From contig NC_019673.1 in NCBI RefSeq assembly GCF_000328705.1, forward strand, positions 7,513,501 through 7,577,500: a DNA stretch of 64,000 nt. Reading direction: 5' to 3'. Below, in pieces: positions 1 through 8,113 of the stretch. The stretch comes from Saccharothrix espanaensis DSM 44229. Lineage in GTDB: Bacteria; Actinomycetota; Actinomycetes; Mycobacteriales; Pseudonocardiaceae. The number at the start of each line of letters is the position of its first letter. Position 1 is the stretch's first letter. The notes below the pieces were generated by a model. The model was not told the origin of the DNA and did no database searches. It was given only the letters and a program-made list of their open reading frames with translations. The position numbers and the translations under genes were made by a program.

Positions 1-341
1 CTCGGCGGCACCTTGGCCAGCGCTTCGAGCAGCACCAGCCGGTCCTCCGCCGAGCCCCGACCGACACCGGCGGCCTCCGGTGTCGACTCGCTCACGCGTT
101 CCTTCCTGAACCACCCCCGGCGCAGCTCGGACACGAAGGTCCGGACCAGCGTCTGCCGGGTGTAGGCGTCGAGTGCCTCGTGGCGGTTGATCCGCGCCCA
201 CGCCACGTAGATCTTGGCGAACGTGGCCTGGACCAGGTCTTCCGCCCGGTGCCAGTCGTTGCACAGCAGGTACGCCGTGCCCCGCATGGCCTCGGACCGC
301 GCCGCGAAGTACTCGGCGAACGCGGCGTCCCGATCACTCAT
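1..341 (-). CDS. SigE-family ECF RNA polymerase sigma factor (partial)
   Basis: The gene runs off the left edge; 113 codons are visible from the ATG at 339-341. The protein starts MSDRDAAFAEYFAARS and continues with LLCNDWHRAEDLVQATF and WARI, which is the region 2 pattern (core binding and -10 recognition) of SigE-like ECF sigma factors. The last visible residues (EDRLVLLEALAKVPP) are the start of region 4, which would bind the -35 element. It would direct RNA polymerase to a small stress or envelope regulon. Any anti-sigma partner would lie outside the window. It is divergent from the metallophosphoesterase at 457, and the gap is 115 bases. Confidence 0.85.
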   Translation of the reverse strand, partial: MSDRDAAFAEYFAARSEAMRGTAYLLCNDWHRAEDLVQATFAKIYVAWARINRHEALDAYTRQTLVRTFVSELRRGWFRKERVSESTPEAAGVGRGSAEDRLVLLEALAKVPP

Positions 342-456
342 CTGTCTCCCCCATCACGCGGTACCGGGTTAGTCACGCCGGCAACGGCTCCAGCGGTTGC
401 ACGGGTTCGCCGTGTTTCGTGGAGACTTGGCATCACACCACCCAGGAGGCCGCACG

Positions 457-1779
457 TTGTTCGTCGTCCTGTTCACCCTCGTCATGGGCGCGACCCACTA
501 CTACGTGTGGCGGCGTGCGGTCCGTGACACCACCGGGCCCGGCCGGGCGCGCCGCGTCGGCACCGCGCTCGTCGTCGGGCTGTTCGTGCTGCTGATCGCC
601 GGTATGACGCTCAACCTGGGCGTGCTGGCCTGGCCCGGGTACCTCTGGCTGGCCTGCGCGTTCTACCTGGCGCTGCTGTTCGCCCTGCTGGAGGTCCCGC
701 GCGCCCTGCTGCACCGCGCCGCCCGCCGCAGGTCCGGCACACCCGCGCCGGCACCCGCGGGCAACCCCGGACCCGTGGGCAACCCAGGCCCCGCAAGCAA
801 CCCCGGACTTCCGAGCGACACCGAACCCGTGAGTGCTCCGGAACCGGTGGAGACGTCCGGACCGGCCGTCGCCTCGGAGGTCACCACGCTGGACCCGGCG
901 GCGGGCGCGGCACCCGTGTCGGGCGCGCCGGGCGACCCGGGCCGGCGGTTGTTCATCGCGCGGTCGCTGGCGGCCGTCAGCGGAGTGGCGGCGGTGGGGG
1001 TCGTGGGTTACGGCGCGACGCAGGCGCTGGGCGACCCGGTGGTGAAGCGGGTGCCCGTCGCGCTGGGCAAGCTCGACCCGAAGCTGTCGGGCTACCGGAT
1101 CGCCGTGGTGAGCGACATCCACCTGGGCCCGCTGCTGGGCCGCGCGCACACCGAGCGCATCGTCCGGATGATCAACGAGCAGCAGGTGGACCTGGTGGCG
1201 ATCGTCGGCGACCTGGTCGACGGCACGGTGGAGGAGCTGGGCGAGGCGGCGGCCCCGCTGCGCGACCTGGTGAGCACGCACGGTTCGTTCTTCGTCACCG
1301 GCAACCACGAGTACTACTCGGGCGTGCAGCCGTGGCTGGCCGAACTGGACCGGCTCGGCGTGCACCCGCTGCGCAACGAGCGGCTGCGCGTCGAACGGGC
1401 CGGGGCGGCGTTCGACCTGGCCGGCGTCAACGACGTGACCGGTCGCGGCTTCGACGACGGGCCGGACTTCGCGCGGGCGCTGGACGGGCGCGACCGGAGC
1501 AGCCCCGTGGTGCTGCTGGCGCACCAGCCGGTGCAGGCGCACGAGGCGGCCCGGCACGGCGTGGACCTCCAGCTCTCCGGCCACACGCACGGCGGCCAGA
1601 TGTTCCCGTTCCACCTCGCGGTCGGCTTGCAGCAACCCGTTCGCAGCGGTCTGGCCACCGTCGACGGCACCCAGGTCTACACCAGCAACGGTGTCGGGTT
1701 CTGGGGTCCGCCGGTCCGCGTGGGGGCTCCGCCGGACATCACGGTGGTGGAGCTGCATCACAACTTCGCCGGCCGATAG
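457..1779 (+). CDS. Membrane-anchored calcineurin-like metallophosphoesterase
   Basis: The product is 440 residues. I chose the TTG at 457 because AGGAGG lies 8 bases upstream and the first membrane helix starts there; in-frame TTG 397 and GTG 412 lack this. Three or four hydrophobic helices (FVVLFTLVMGATHYYVW, VGTALVVGLFVLLIAGMTL, WPGYLWLACAFYLALLFALL, and ARSLAAVSGVAAVGVVGYG after a linker) precede the catalytic domain. The linker is rich in Pro and Ala, with repeated NPG units. The domain carries the full motif set: SDIHLG, GDLVDG, GNHEYY, a late His (LLAHQP) and SGHTHGGQ. These bind two metals for phosphoester hydrolysis, probably outside the membrane. Family members include UDP-diacylglucosamine-pyrophosphatase-like and YkuE-like enzymes; the substrate is unknown. 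Confidence 0.88.
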   Translation: MFVVLFTLVMGATHYYVWRRAVRDTTGPGRARRVGTALVVGLFVLLIAGMTLNLGVLAWPGYLWLACAFYLALLFALLEVPRALLHRAARRRSGTPAPAPAGNPGPVGNPGPASNPGLPSDTEPVSAPEPVETSGPAVASEVTTLDPAAGAAPVSGAPGDPGRRLFIARSLAAVSGVAAVGVVGYGATQALGDPVVKRVPVALGKLDPKLSGYRIAVVSDIHLGPLLGRAHTERIVRMINEQQVDLVAIVGDLVDGTVEELGEAAAPLRDLVSTHGSFFVTGNHEYYSGVQPWLAELDRLGVHPLRNERLRVERAGAAFDLAGVNDVTGRGFDDGPDFARALDGRDRSSPVVLLAHQPVQAHEAARHGVDLQLSGHTHGGQMFPFHLAVGLQQPVRSGLATVDGTQVYTSNGVGFWGPPVRVGAPPDITVVELHHNFAGR

Positions 1780-1853
1780 GGCTTTCTGCACCGAAACCAC
1801 CTAGAGTGGACGGCCGTGCCAGCACACGGTTGCGGAGGGGGACCCCTAGCGAG

Positions 1854-3026
1854 ATGAAGACGAGCTTTGCCGGCCAACGGCTCCACAACGAGGCAACAGC
1901 TCGTATTCGTCGTTTCCTGGACCATGGGCAACCCGCGACGCCGTGCCTGGTCATCGACCTGCCCACGGTGCGCGACCGGTTCACCGCGCTGCGCGACGCC
2001 CTGCCCGGGGTGGGGATCTTCTACGCGGTGAAGGCGAATCCGGAGCCCGAGGTGGTCGGGCTGCTGGCCGCCGAGGGGTCGGGCTTCGACGTCGCGAGCC
2101 CCCGCGAGATCGACCTGTGCCTGGCCAGGGGCGCGAAGCCGGAGACGATCTCCTACAGCAACCCCATCAAGAAGGCCCGGGACATCGCCTACGCGCACAG
2201 CCGCGGCGTGCGGTTGTTCGTCTCCGACAGCGAACAGGACGTGCGGGCGCTCGCCGAGCACGCGCCCGGCTCGTCGGTGATGCTCCGGATCTTGGTGAAC
2301 ACCAACAGTTCCACCTACCCGTTCGGGAAGAAGTTCGGCTGCGCGCCCGAGATGGCGGCGGATCTCCTGCGCCTCGCGCACGGCCTGGGTCTGGTGCCGC
2401 TGGGCGTGGCGTTCCACGCCGGCTCGCAGCAGCTGGACCCGACCGGCTGGGACGCCGCGATCGCCGACGCCGCCGAGGTGACCGCGAAGCTGCGGGCCGA
2501 AGGTGTGCCGCTGTCAACGGTGAACCTGGGCGGTGGCCTGCCCGCGGGCTACCTGGACCCGTTGCCGCCACTGGCCGACTACGCCGCCGCCATCACCGCG
2601 TCGATCGCCCGGCACTTCGGGGAGTTCGCGCCGGAGGTGATGATCGAGCCGGGTCGCGCGGTCGTGGCCGAGTCCGGGGTGCTGCGCTCCGAGGTCGTGC
2701 TGGTGTCGAAGAAGTCCTATTCGGACGAACGGCGCTGGGTGTTCCTCGACATCGGCCGCTACGGCGGCCTCGCGGAGACCGAGGGCGAGGCGATCGCCTA
2801 CCCGTTGCGGACCAGCCGCGACGGCGGCCCCACCGGGCCCGTGGTGATCGCGGGACCGACCTGTGACGCGGACGACGTGCTGTACCAGGCGACGTGCTAC
2901 GACCTGCCCCTGGACCTCCAGGCGGGCGACCACGTCGACCTGCTGTGCGCCGGCGCGTACACCGCGAGCTACTCCTCCGTGGCCTTCAACGGTTTCGAGC
3001 CGTTGGCCACCTACTGCGTGCGATGA
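1854..3026 (+). CDS. Type III (alanine racemase fold) ornithine/diaminoacid decarboxylase
   Basis: The product is 390 residues, from the ATG at 1854 with GGAGGGG about 13 bases upstream. It is a fold-III PLP enzyme: Lys60 in FYAVKANP is the PLP lysine, FHAGSQ is the phosphate-side His motif, LGGGLPAGY is the glycine loop, and IEPGRAVVAESG binds the cofactor. Cys337 in GPTCDADD matches the catalytic Cys of eukaryotic-type ornithine decarboxylase. LDIGRYGGLAETEG is typical of the short bacterial ornithine/lysine decarboxylases. It should make putrescine from ornithine, possibly also cadaverine from lysine. It is the first gene of the unit with speD and the SpeE homologue, which supports a polyamine role. 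The choice between ornithine and lysine cannot be made from sequence alone. Confidence 0.88.
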   Translation: MKTSFAGQRLHNEATARIRRFLDHGQPATPCLVIDLPTVRDRFTALRDALPGVGIFYAVKANPEPEVVGLLAAEGSGFDVASPREIDLCLARGAKPETISYSNPIKKARDIAYAHSRGVRLFVSDSEQDVRALAEHAPGSSVMLRILVNTNSSTYPFGKKFGCAPEMAADLLRLAHGLGLVPLGVAFHAGSQQLDPTGWDAAIADAAEVTAKLRAEGVPLSTVNLGGGLPAGYLDPLPPLADYAAAITASIARHFGEFAPEVMIEPGRAVVAESGVLRSEVVLVSKKSYSDERRWVFLDIGRYGGLAETEGEAIAYPLRTSRDGGPTGPVVIAGPTCDADDVLYQATCYDLPLDLQAGDHVDLLCAGAYTASYSSVAFNGFEPLATYCVR

Positions 3027-3081
3027 GCGCGCTCCTGTCTGTAAGACGCACGACCCCTTCTCAAGATGTTTGGAGTGATTG

Positions 3082-3492
3082 ATGTCCGAACTCCCGTGCG
3101 AAGTCGAGCCGGTCGGCTTGTTCGCAGGACAGCACGTGCTCGCCGAACTGCAAGGTGTGAGCCCTGAACTGCTCGACGACGAGCAGTTCCTGCGACACGC
3201 CCTCGGCGAAGCGCTCACCCAGGCCGACGCCACCGTGTTGGAGGTGGTCTCCAAGCAGTTCGAGCCGCAAGGGGTCACCGTGTTGGCCCTGCTGTCGGAG
3301 TCGCACGCGTCCATCCACACGTATCCGGAAGTCGGAGCGGTGTTCGTGGACGTGTTCACCTGCGGCACGCGCGCCAAACCCGCGCTCGCGGTGCAGTTGC
3401 TGGCCACCGCGCTGGGAGCTGCGTCGGCACGGACGGACATGATCAGCCGGGGCACCCAGGTCCCCGCGCTCGTGGGCGAGGAGAAGGCGTGA
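3082..3492 (+). CDS. speD: S-adenosylmethionine decarboxylase proenzyme (class 1B)
   Basis: The product is 136 residues, with GGAG 6 bases before the ATG at 3082. The self-cleavage site is at Glu73-Ser74 in LLSESHASIHTYPE; Ser74 would become the pyruvoyl cofactor. His79 and Cys94 (VFTCGT) match the processing His68 and Cys83 of the Thermotoga enzyme. The length fits the small SpeD class, which works as a dimer. It makes decarboxylated AdoMet, the aminopropyl donor for spermidine. It starts 55 bases after the decarboxylase stop, and its last codons overlap the next gene. Confidence 0.95.
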   Translation: MSELPCEVEPVGLFAGQHVLAELQGVSPELLDDEQFLRHALGEALTQADATVLEVVSKQFEPQGVTVLALLSESHASIHTYPEVGAVFVDVFTCGTRAKPALAVQLLATALGAASARTDMISRGTQVPALVGEEKA

Positions 3493-4331
3493 TCAAGGAA
3501 CCGCTCGGTGCCGGCCTCAACCGGCTCTGGGACGTCGAAGGCGTTGTCGTGGACACGCAGACGAAGTTCCAGCACCTGGTGATCGCGCGCACCGCGCAGG
3601 GGTTGTCGCTGTTCTGCGACGACGACCGGCAGAGCACCGAGTTCAGCCAGTTGACCTACCACGAGGCGCTGATGGTCCCGGCGCTGCTGCTCGCCGACCG
3701 CGTCGACCGGGTGCTGGTCATCGGGTCGAGCGAGGGCGTGGTGTGCCAGATGGCGGTCGCGGCCGGCGCGTCGGTGGTCGACCACATCGACATCGACGAA
3801 GAAGCCGTGAAGCTGTGCGCCGAGCACCTGCCCTACGGCTACACGCTGGACGAGCTCGCCGCCGCCGAGCAGGGCGACGGCGCGGTCCGCGTGCGCTACA
3901 CCGACGGGTGGGAGCACATCCGCACCACCTCAGAGCGCTACGACATCGTCCTGGTGGACCTGCCGGACGAGCGCGAGGAGGAGGCGCAGCACAACCGCCT
4001 GTACGGCGAGGAGTTCCTGCGCATGTGCAAGGCGCTGCTCACGCCGGGCGGCGTGGTGGTGACGCAGGCCGGGTGCCAGACCATGTGGCGCAACAGCACG
4101 CTGATCCGCTCCTGGCAGCGCTTCAACGACGTGTTCGACACGGTCGCGTACTACGGCTCGGACGAGCACGAGTGGGCGTACCTGTTCGGCCGCGCCGACG
4201 AGGTCGCCGACCCGACCGGGCTGATGGTCGAACGCCTCGCGACGTGCGGCTACCGGCCCGAGACGATCGACGACCTGGCCCTGCTGGGCAACTCGATCCC
4301 GCCGTACCTGGTGCGGCGCTCGCTGGCCTGA
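3489..4331 (+). CDS. Spermidine synthase-like aminopropyltransferase with altered SAM motif
   Basis: The product is 280 residues. The GTG start overlaps the speD stop (GTGA at 3489-3492), so the two are probably translationally coupled. The order of motifs is that of spermidine synthases: DDDRQSTEFSQLTYHEAL, VLVIGSSEG at residues 75-83, HIDIDEEAVKLC, YDIVLVDLPDE with both catalytic Asp positions kept, YGEEFLRMCKALLTPGG and then a Gln (VVTQAG). Two features are odd. The usual GGGDG nucleotide loop reads GSSEG, and VDSTDP reads VDLPDE. It may transfer aminopropyl to putrescine, or to another diamine (thermospermine synthases and related enzymes are alternatives). A terminator follows at 4344. 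Confidence 0.85.
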   Translation: MIKEPLGAGLNRLWDVEGVVVDTQTKFQHLVIARTAQGLSLFCDDDRQSTEFSQLTYHEALMVPALLLADRVDRVLVIGSSEGVVCQMAVAAGASVVDHIDIDEEAVKLCAEHLPYGYTLDELAAAEQGDGAVRVRYTDGWEHIRTTSERYDIVLVDLPDEREEEAQHNRLYGEEFLRMCKALLTPGGVVVTQAGCQTMWRNSTLIRSWQRFNDVFDTVAYYGSDEHEWAYLFGRADEVADPTGLMVERLATCGYRPETIDDLALLGNSIPPYLVRRSLA

Positions 4332-4343
4332 CCCGGCCGTGAC

Positions 4344-4382
4344 GAGGCTCGTTCCCGTTGCCCGGCAACAGGAACGGGCCTC
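4344..4382. terminator. Hairpin terminator between speE-like gene and the convergent membrane gene
   Basis: There are two 12-base arms (4344-4355 and 4371-4382) with one G-T pair. The inner loop can also pair as GTTGCC/GGCAAC. It lies 13 bases after the SpeE-like stop and before the stop of the opposite-strand gene, so it can serve both. Confidence 0.7.
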
Positions 4383-4433
4383 TGCCGTCAGAACGGCAGG
4401 CGTTCAGCGGACACGTCGTCAGCGGGCACGCGA

Positions 4434-5084
4434 TCAGCGGCCACGCAGGCAGCGCACGCCGAGCACGGCGTACCAGAGCATCACCGGCAGGTGCAGGGCG
4501 TAGCCGAGCTGTTCCAGCCCCGGCGAAACCCCGGCCGTGCCGGTCGTCCACGGCAGGACGACGGCGGCGAGGCCCGACCCGGCGACCGCCGCCCCGGCCC
4601 ACCGCAGCCATCGCGGACCGGGCAGGGCCGCCGTCGTGGCGACGGTGGCCGCCACCCACAGCAGCCCGGCCAGGTTGACGCCCCACTTGGCCGTCAGCAG
4701 CGCCACCTCCGCCGACCCGTGCGCCGGGTCGGCCGCCAACCGCGTCACCGCCAGGTTGCCCGCGTCGTGCAGCAGCCCGGCCAGGCCCGCCGCCGCCAAC
4801 AAGCCCCCGGCCGGCACCGCCAGGTGACCGCGCAGGCCCGCGCGCCCGCCGGCCACGACGAGCCCGGCGGTGGTCAGCGCCAACCAGCCCACCACGTCGA
4901 GCGCCAGTTCGGCCAGGTGCAGGCCGACCTGGTCGCGCACGGCGGTCAGCGCGGCGACCGGATCGGCCGGGTTCAGGGTCAACCCCGATGGCGCGACGAG
5001 GGCCGCACCGGCCACCATCGCCACGAACGAGATCAGCAGCAGTGCGCCGGCGAGTCGGGTACCGGGGTCCGGGTGGGTCGTCAT
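4434..5084 (-). CDS. Integral membrane protein of unknown function under MerR control
   Basis: The product is 216 residues with about six hydrophobic segments (for example ALLLISFVAMVAGAALV, ALDVVGWLALTTAGLVV, LAVPAGGLLAAAGLAGLLH, WGVNLAGLLWVAATVATT) and few charges between them. I do not recognise a family; it loosely resembles DUF4386-type small membrane proteins. The start codon lies only about 10 bases downstream of the -10 hexamer of a MerR-type promoter (5093-5124), so the mRNA may be nearly leaderless. It is divergent from the MerR gene and is the obvious regulated target. Confidence 0.75.
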   Translation of the reverse strand: MTTHPDPGTRLAGALLLISFVAMVAGAALVAPSGLTLNPADPVAALTAVRDQVGLHLAELALDVVGWLALTTAGLVVAGGRAGLRGHLAVPAGGLLAAAGLAGLLHDAGNLAVTRLAADPAHGSAEVALLTAKWGVNLAGLLWVAATVATTAALPGPRWLRWAGAAVAGSGLAAVVLPWTTGTAGVSPGLEQLGYALHLPVMLWYAVLGVRCLRGR

Positions 5085-5092
5085 GGTCGGCG

Positions 5093-5124
5093 AAGCTAGG
5101 ACCCTGCCCCAGGGAGAAGGTCAA
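5093..5124 (-). promoter_or_regulatory. MerR-type promoter with long spacer and operator dyad
   Basis: On the minus strand, TTGACC (5119-5124) and TAGCTT (5093-5098) are separated by 20 bases, or 19 if the -10 is read one base earlier. This is longer than the normal 17 and typical of MerR-activated promoters. The spacer holds an imperfect dyad at 5100-5122 (GACC n T nn CCC ... GGG nn A n GGTC), centred near 5111. MerR proteins bind such dyads and untwist the DNA. The -35 box nearly touches the start codon of the MerR gene at 5126, so binding could also repress that gene. Confidence 0.65.
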
Positions 5125-5125
5125 G

Positions 5126-5851
5126 GTGTGGCGGATCGGGCAACTGGCCGGGCTGGCCGGGACGACCGAGCGGACCCTGCGCCACTACGACCGGATCGGC
5201 CTGCTCACCCCGGCCTCGGTCGACCCGGTCTCGGGCTACCGGCGGTACGGGGTGGCCGAACTGGTGCGGCTGGAGCGGATCCGGGCGCTGCGCCGCCTCG
5301 GGTTGCCGCTGCGGCTGCTGGCCGACGTCGTGGACGCCCCGGACGAGGAGGTCCGGCGGGCGCTGCGGGTCGCGCTGGCCGACCTGGACCGGCAGGTCGC
5401 GGAGCTGGCCGAGGTCGCCGAGCGGGCCCGCCGGCACCTGGCCTCGGCCACGCCGCTGCTGCCGCACGTGACCACCGCGCCGGCCACGCGGCTGACCGTG
5501 CGCCGGCTGACCGTCGAGCACCCGGCCGAGATCGCGGCGGCCTGCGCGGACGAGCCGTCGACCCTGGTGACCTGGTTGCGCGGCCGGCCCGACGGCACGT
5601 TCGCCGCCGCGGTCGGCACCGGGCGCGGCGGCGAACCGCTCGTGCTGCCCGCCCGCACCGCGGCGCGGGTGACCGTCACGGCGGGGCAGGACGTGGTGCG
5701 GGCCGGGCACGACCTGTTCGACTGGCTGGCCGGGCACCGGCTCACCGTCAGCGCCCCCACCGTGGAGACGCGCCTCCAGGACGGTGACGGCGTGCGCGCC
5801 ACCGTCCTGGAGGTCCCGTTCGAGCCCGACCTCAGCCCAGTGACCGCTTGA
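5126..5851 (+). CDS. MerR-family transcriptional regulator
   Basis: The product is 241 residues from GTG 5126 (MWRIGQLAGLAGTTERTLRHYDRIGLL), with GGAG about 11 bases upstream. The N-terminal winged HTH has the family signature TERTLRHYDRIGLLTP and SGYRRYGVAEL, followed by a coiled-coil dimer helix (residues about 75-115). The C-terminal half has no Cys-rich metal site, which speaks against mercury- or copper-type sensing, and it looks like a divergent effector domain. It is divergent from the membrane gene at 5084 and shares its operator. Its last 20 bases overlap the convergent S9 peptidase gene. Confidence 0.85.
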   Translation: MWRIGQLAGLAGTTERTLRHYDRIGLLTPASVDPVSGYRRYGVAELVRLERIRALRRLGLPLRLLADVVDAPDEEVRRALRVALADLDRQVAELAEVAERARRHLASATPLLPHVTTAPATRLTVRRLTVEHPAEIAAACADEPSTLVTWLRGRPDGTFAAAVGTGRGGEPLVLPARTAARVTVTAGQDVVRAGHDLFDWLAGHRLTVSAPTVETRLQDGDGVRATVLEVPFEPDLSPVTA

Positions 5852-7898
5852 GGAAGTCGACCTGGAGCAGCAGCAGGTTCTCGGCGACCTGCTCCTGCGG
5901 CGTCATGTGCGTGACGCCCGACAGCGGCAGCACGGTGTGCGGGCGTCCCGCCGCCAGCAACGCCGACGAGAGCCGCAGCGTGTGCGCCGCCACCACGTTG
6001 TCGTCCGCCAGCCCGTGCACGATCATCAACGGCCGCTCCAGCTTCGACGCGTCCGCGATGAGCGAGTTCGTGTCGTACACCTCGGGCTTCTCGTCCGGGT
6101 GCCCGAGGTAGCGCTCGGTGTAGTGCGTGTCGTAGAGCCGCCAGTCGGTGACCGGCGCGCCCGCGATGCCGGCGTGGAACACGTCCGGGCGCCGCAGCAC
6201 GGCCAGCGCCGAGAGGTACCCGCCGTAGGACCAGCCCCGGATCGCGACCCGGCCCAGGTCGAGGTCCTCCTCTTGCGCCGCGACCGCGTGCAGGGCGTCG
6301 ACCTGGTCCTCCAGCGTCGCGCCGGCGAAGTCGAACGCGATCGCCCGCTCCCACTCCGGCCCACGACCGGGCGTGCCGCGCCCGTCCACCACGAGCACCG
6401 CGAAACCCTGGTCCGCCAACCACTGCGACGCCAGGTAGGCGTTGCGGGCGCTGAGCACGCGCTGCGCGTGCGGCCCGCCGTACGGGTCGAGCAGGACGGG
6501 CAGCTTCTCGCCCTGCACGTGCCCGGTGGGCAGCAGCAGGGCGGCGCGCAACCCGCGCTCGCCCACGGTCAGCAGCCGCACGTCCGGCGTGAGCACGGGG
6601 GTCTCGGCGAACGATTCGATCGTCCCGCTCGCACCACCGCCCGTCACCGTGACCTTGGGCCCGAAGTGCCCCAGGCCGCTGGACGAGAGCACCACGACGT
6701 CCCCGCCGCGCGCGACCCCGTGCACACCGTCCTCAGTGGACAGTCGCTCGACGCCGTCGGCGGTCACCCGGAAGACGTGCACCTGGGTGGGGTCGTCGGT
6801 GGACGCGGTCACCAGCACGTCGTCGGCCGCCTCGACCACCGAGCGCACCTGGAAGCCGTCCGGCGTCCACACGTCCTCGCCCACCACCAGCCGGTTCGCA
6901 CCGGCCAGCGGCACCACCCGGACCAGCCGGCCGTCCGGCAGCCACCGCGGCGAGCCGGGCACGACCTCGATCCAGTGCGGGTCGGTGTCGACCGCGAGCA
7001 CCTCGACGCCGTCCGGACCGGCCGCCAGCACCTCCACCCGGCGCTGGTCGCGGGACTGGACCTGGAGCAGCGGCCGGCCGTGCGCGGACCAGCTCGCGGT
7101 GGTCAGGTACGGCAGGGCCGCCCGGTCCCACTCGACGAACACGCGGCTGCCGTCCAAGCCCAGGATCGCGACCTCGACGTCCGCGTTGGGGGTGCCGGCG
7201 GCCGGGTAGGCGATCTCGGCGGCCGGGGTGGCCGGGTTCGCCGGGTCGGCGATGTACCAGCGGCGCACCGGCCGGTTGTCGACCCGCGCGGCCAGCACGT
7301 GCTCGCCGTCCGGGGAGAACCAGTAACCGCGGTGGCGGCCCATCTCCTCGGCGGCGATGAACTCCGCCAGGCCCCACGTCACGCCGTCCGCGTCCGGTTC
7401 GGCGAGCACCACGTCGTTGCCGGACCCGAGGTCCACGACGTGCAGCGCGCCCGCCACGACGTAGCCGACCCTGCGCCCGGTCGGGTCCAGCCGGGGGTCC
7501 ACGACACTGCCGCCGACCGGCAGCTCGCGCACCGCGCCGGAGCCCAGGTCGGCGACGAACAGCCGCCCGGACAAGGCGAACGCGGCCTGCGCGACGTCCG
7601 CGTCCACCGCGTAGGACACGATGCCGGTGGCCTGCTCACGGCTGCGCTCACGCCGGGCCCGCTCCTCGGGTGAGAGGTCCTCGGGGTCGGTGAGCAGGGC
7701 GTCGACGTCGACCAGGACCCGCTCGGTCCCGGTCGCGGTGTCGAACTCCCACAGGCAGTTCGCCCGGCTCGTGGCCGACGCGGTCCGCAGGAAGTAGACC
7801 CGGCTGCCGTCGGGTGCGACGGTGAAGTTGCGCGGCGCACCGAGGGTGAACCGCTGGCTGCGCGCTTGCTGGCGCGGGAAGGAGATCTCGTTGCCCAC
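5832..7898 (-). CDS. S9 family prolyl oligopeptidase / dipeptidyl peptidase IV-like
   Basis: The product is 688 residues from GTG 7896-7898 (AAGGTG 6 bases upstream). The N-terminal part (to about 430) is a beta-propeller that contains LAEFIAAEEMGRHRGYW, the double-Glu motif that holds the free N-terminus of substrates in DPP IV enzymes. The C-terminal alpha/beta hydrolase has Ser557 in GWSYGGY, Asp632 in HGLADDN and His664 in SGVTH. No signal peptide is visible, so it probably acts in the cytosol on short peptides. The gene overlaps the convergent MerR gene by 20 bases. Confidence 0.92.
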   Translation of the reverse strand: MGNEISFPRQQARSQRFTLGAPRNFTVAPDGSRVYFLRTASATSRANCLWEFDTATGTERVLVDVDALLTDPEDLSPEERARRERSREQATGIVSYAVDADVAQAAFALSGRLFVADLGSGAVRELPVGGSVVDPRLDPTGRRVGYVVAGALHVVDLGSGNDVVLAEPDADGVTWGLAEFIAAEEMGRHRGYWFSPDGEHVLAARVDNRPVRRWYIADPANPATPAAEIAYPAAGTPNADVEVAILGLDGSRVFVEWDRAALPYLTTASWSAHGRPLLQVQSRDQRRVEVLAAGPDGVEVLAVDTDPHWIEVVPGSPRWLPDGRLVRVVPLAGANRLVVGEDVWTPDGFQVRSVVEAADDVLVTASTDDPTQVHVFRVTADGVERLSTEDGVHGVARGGDVVVLSSSGLGHFGPKVTVTGGGASGTIESFAETPVLTPDVRLLTVGERGLRAALLLPTGHVQGEKLPVLLDPYGGPHAQRVLSARNAYLASQWLADQGFAVLVVDGRGTPGRGPEWERAIAFDFAGATLEDQVDALHAVAAQEEDLDLGRVAIRGWSYGGYLSALAVLRRPDVFHAGIAGAPVTDWRLYDTHYTERYLGHPDEKPEVYDTNSLIADASKLERPLMIVHGLADDNVVAAHTLRLSSALLAAGRPHTVLPLSGVTHMTPQEQVAENLLLLQVDFLKRSLG

Positions 7899-8020
7899 GG
7901 TGACACCTTATGGCCTCACCACCGGGTGACCCGGCCACTACGTGCAGCGACCAACCGACACGGCGAGACGCCCAGCCGCGCTGCCCGACCAGCCCCTCAC
8001 TCCGCCCAACCGCGCGGCCC

Positions 8021-8054
8021 GGTGGGCAGGAACGGGCGGTGGGCAGGAACGGGC
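8021..8054. repeat. Two 17-base tandem copies in the gap before the S9 gene
   Basis: The unit GGTGGGCAGGAACGGGC occurs twice without a gap (8021-8037, 8038-8054) and is followed by degenerate GGGCAGG units up to about 8100. The gap 7899-8113 holds nothing else that I can support apart from the S9 promoter. Confidence 0.6.
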
Positions 8055-8113
8055 GGCGGATGGCGCGGCCGGCTGGGCAGGCGTGCGGCGGGGCGGGCAG
8101 GCGGGCGGGGCGG

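Noticed and set aside
433-1800. Minus-strand frame opposite the metallophosphoesterase
   Set aside because: The plus strand carries all catalytic motifs; the antisense product is low-complexity.
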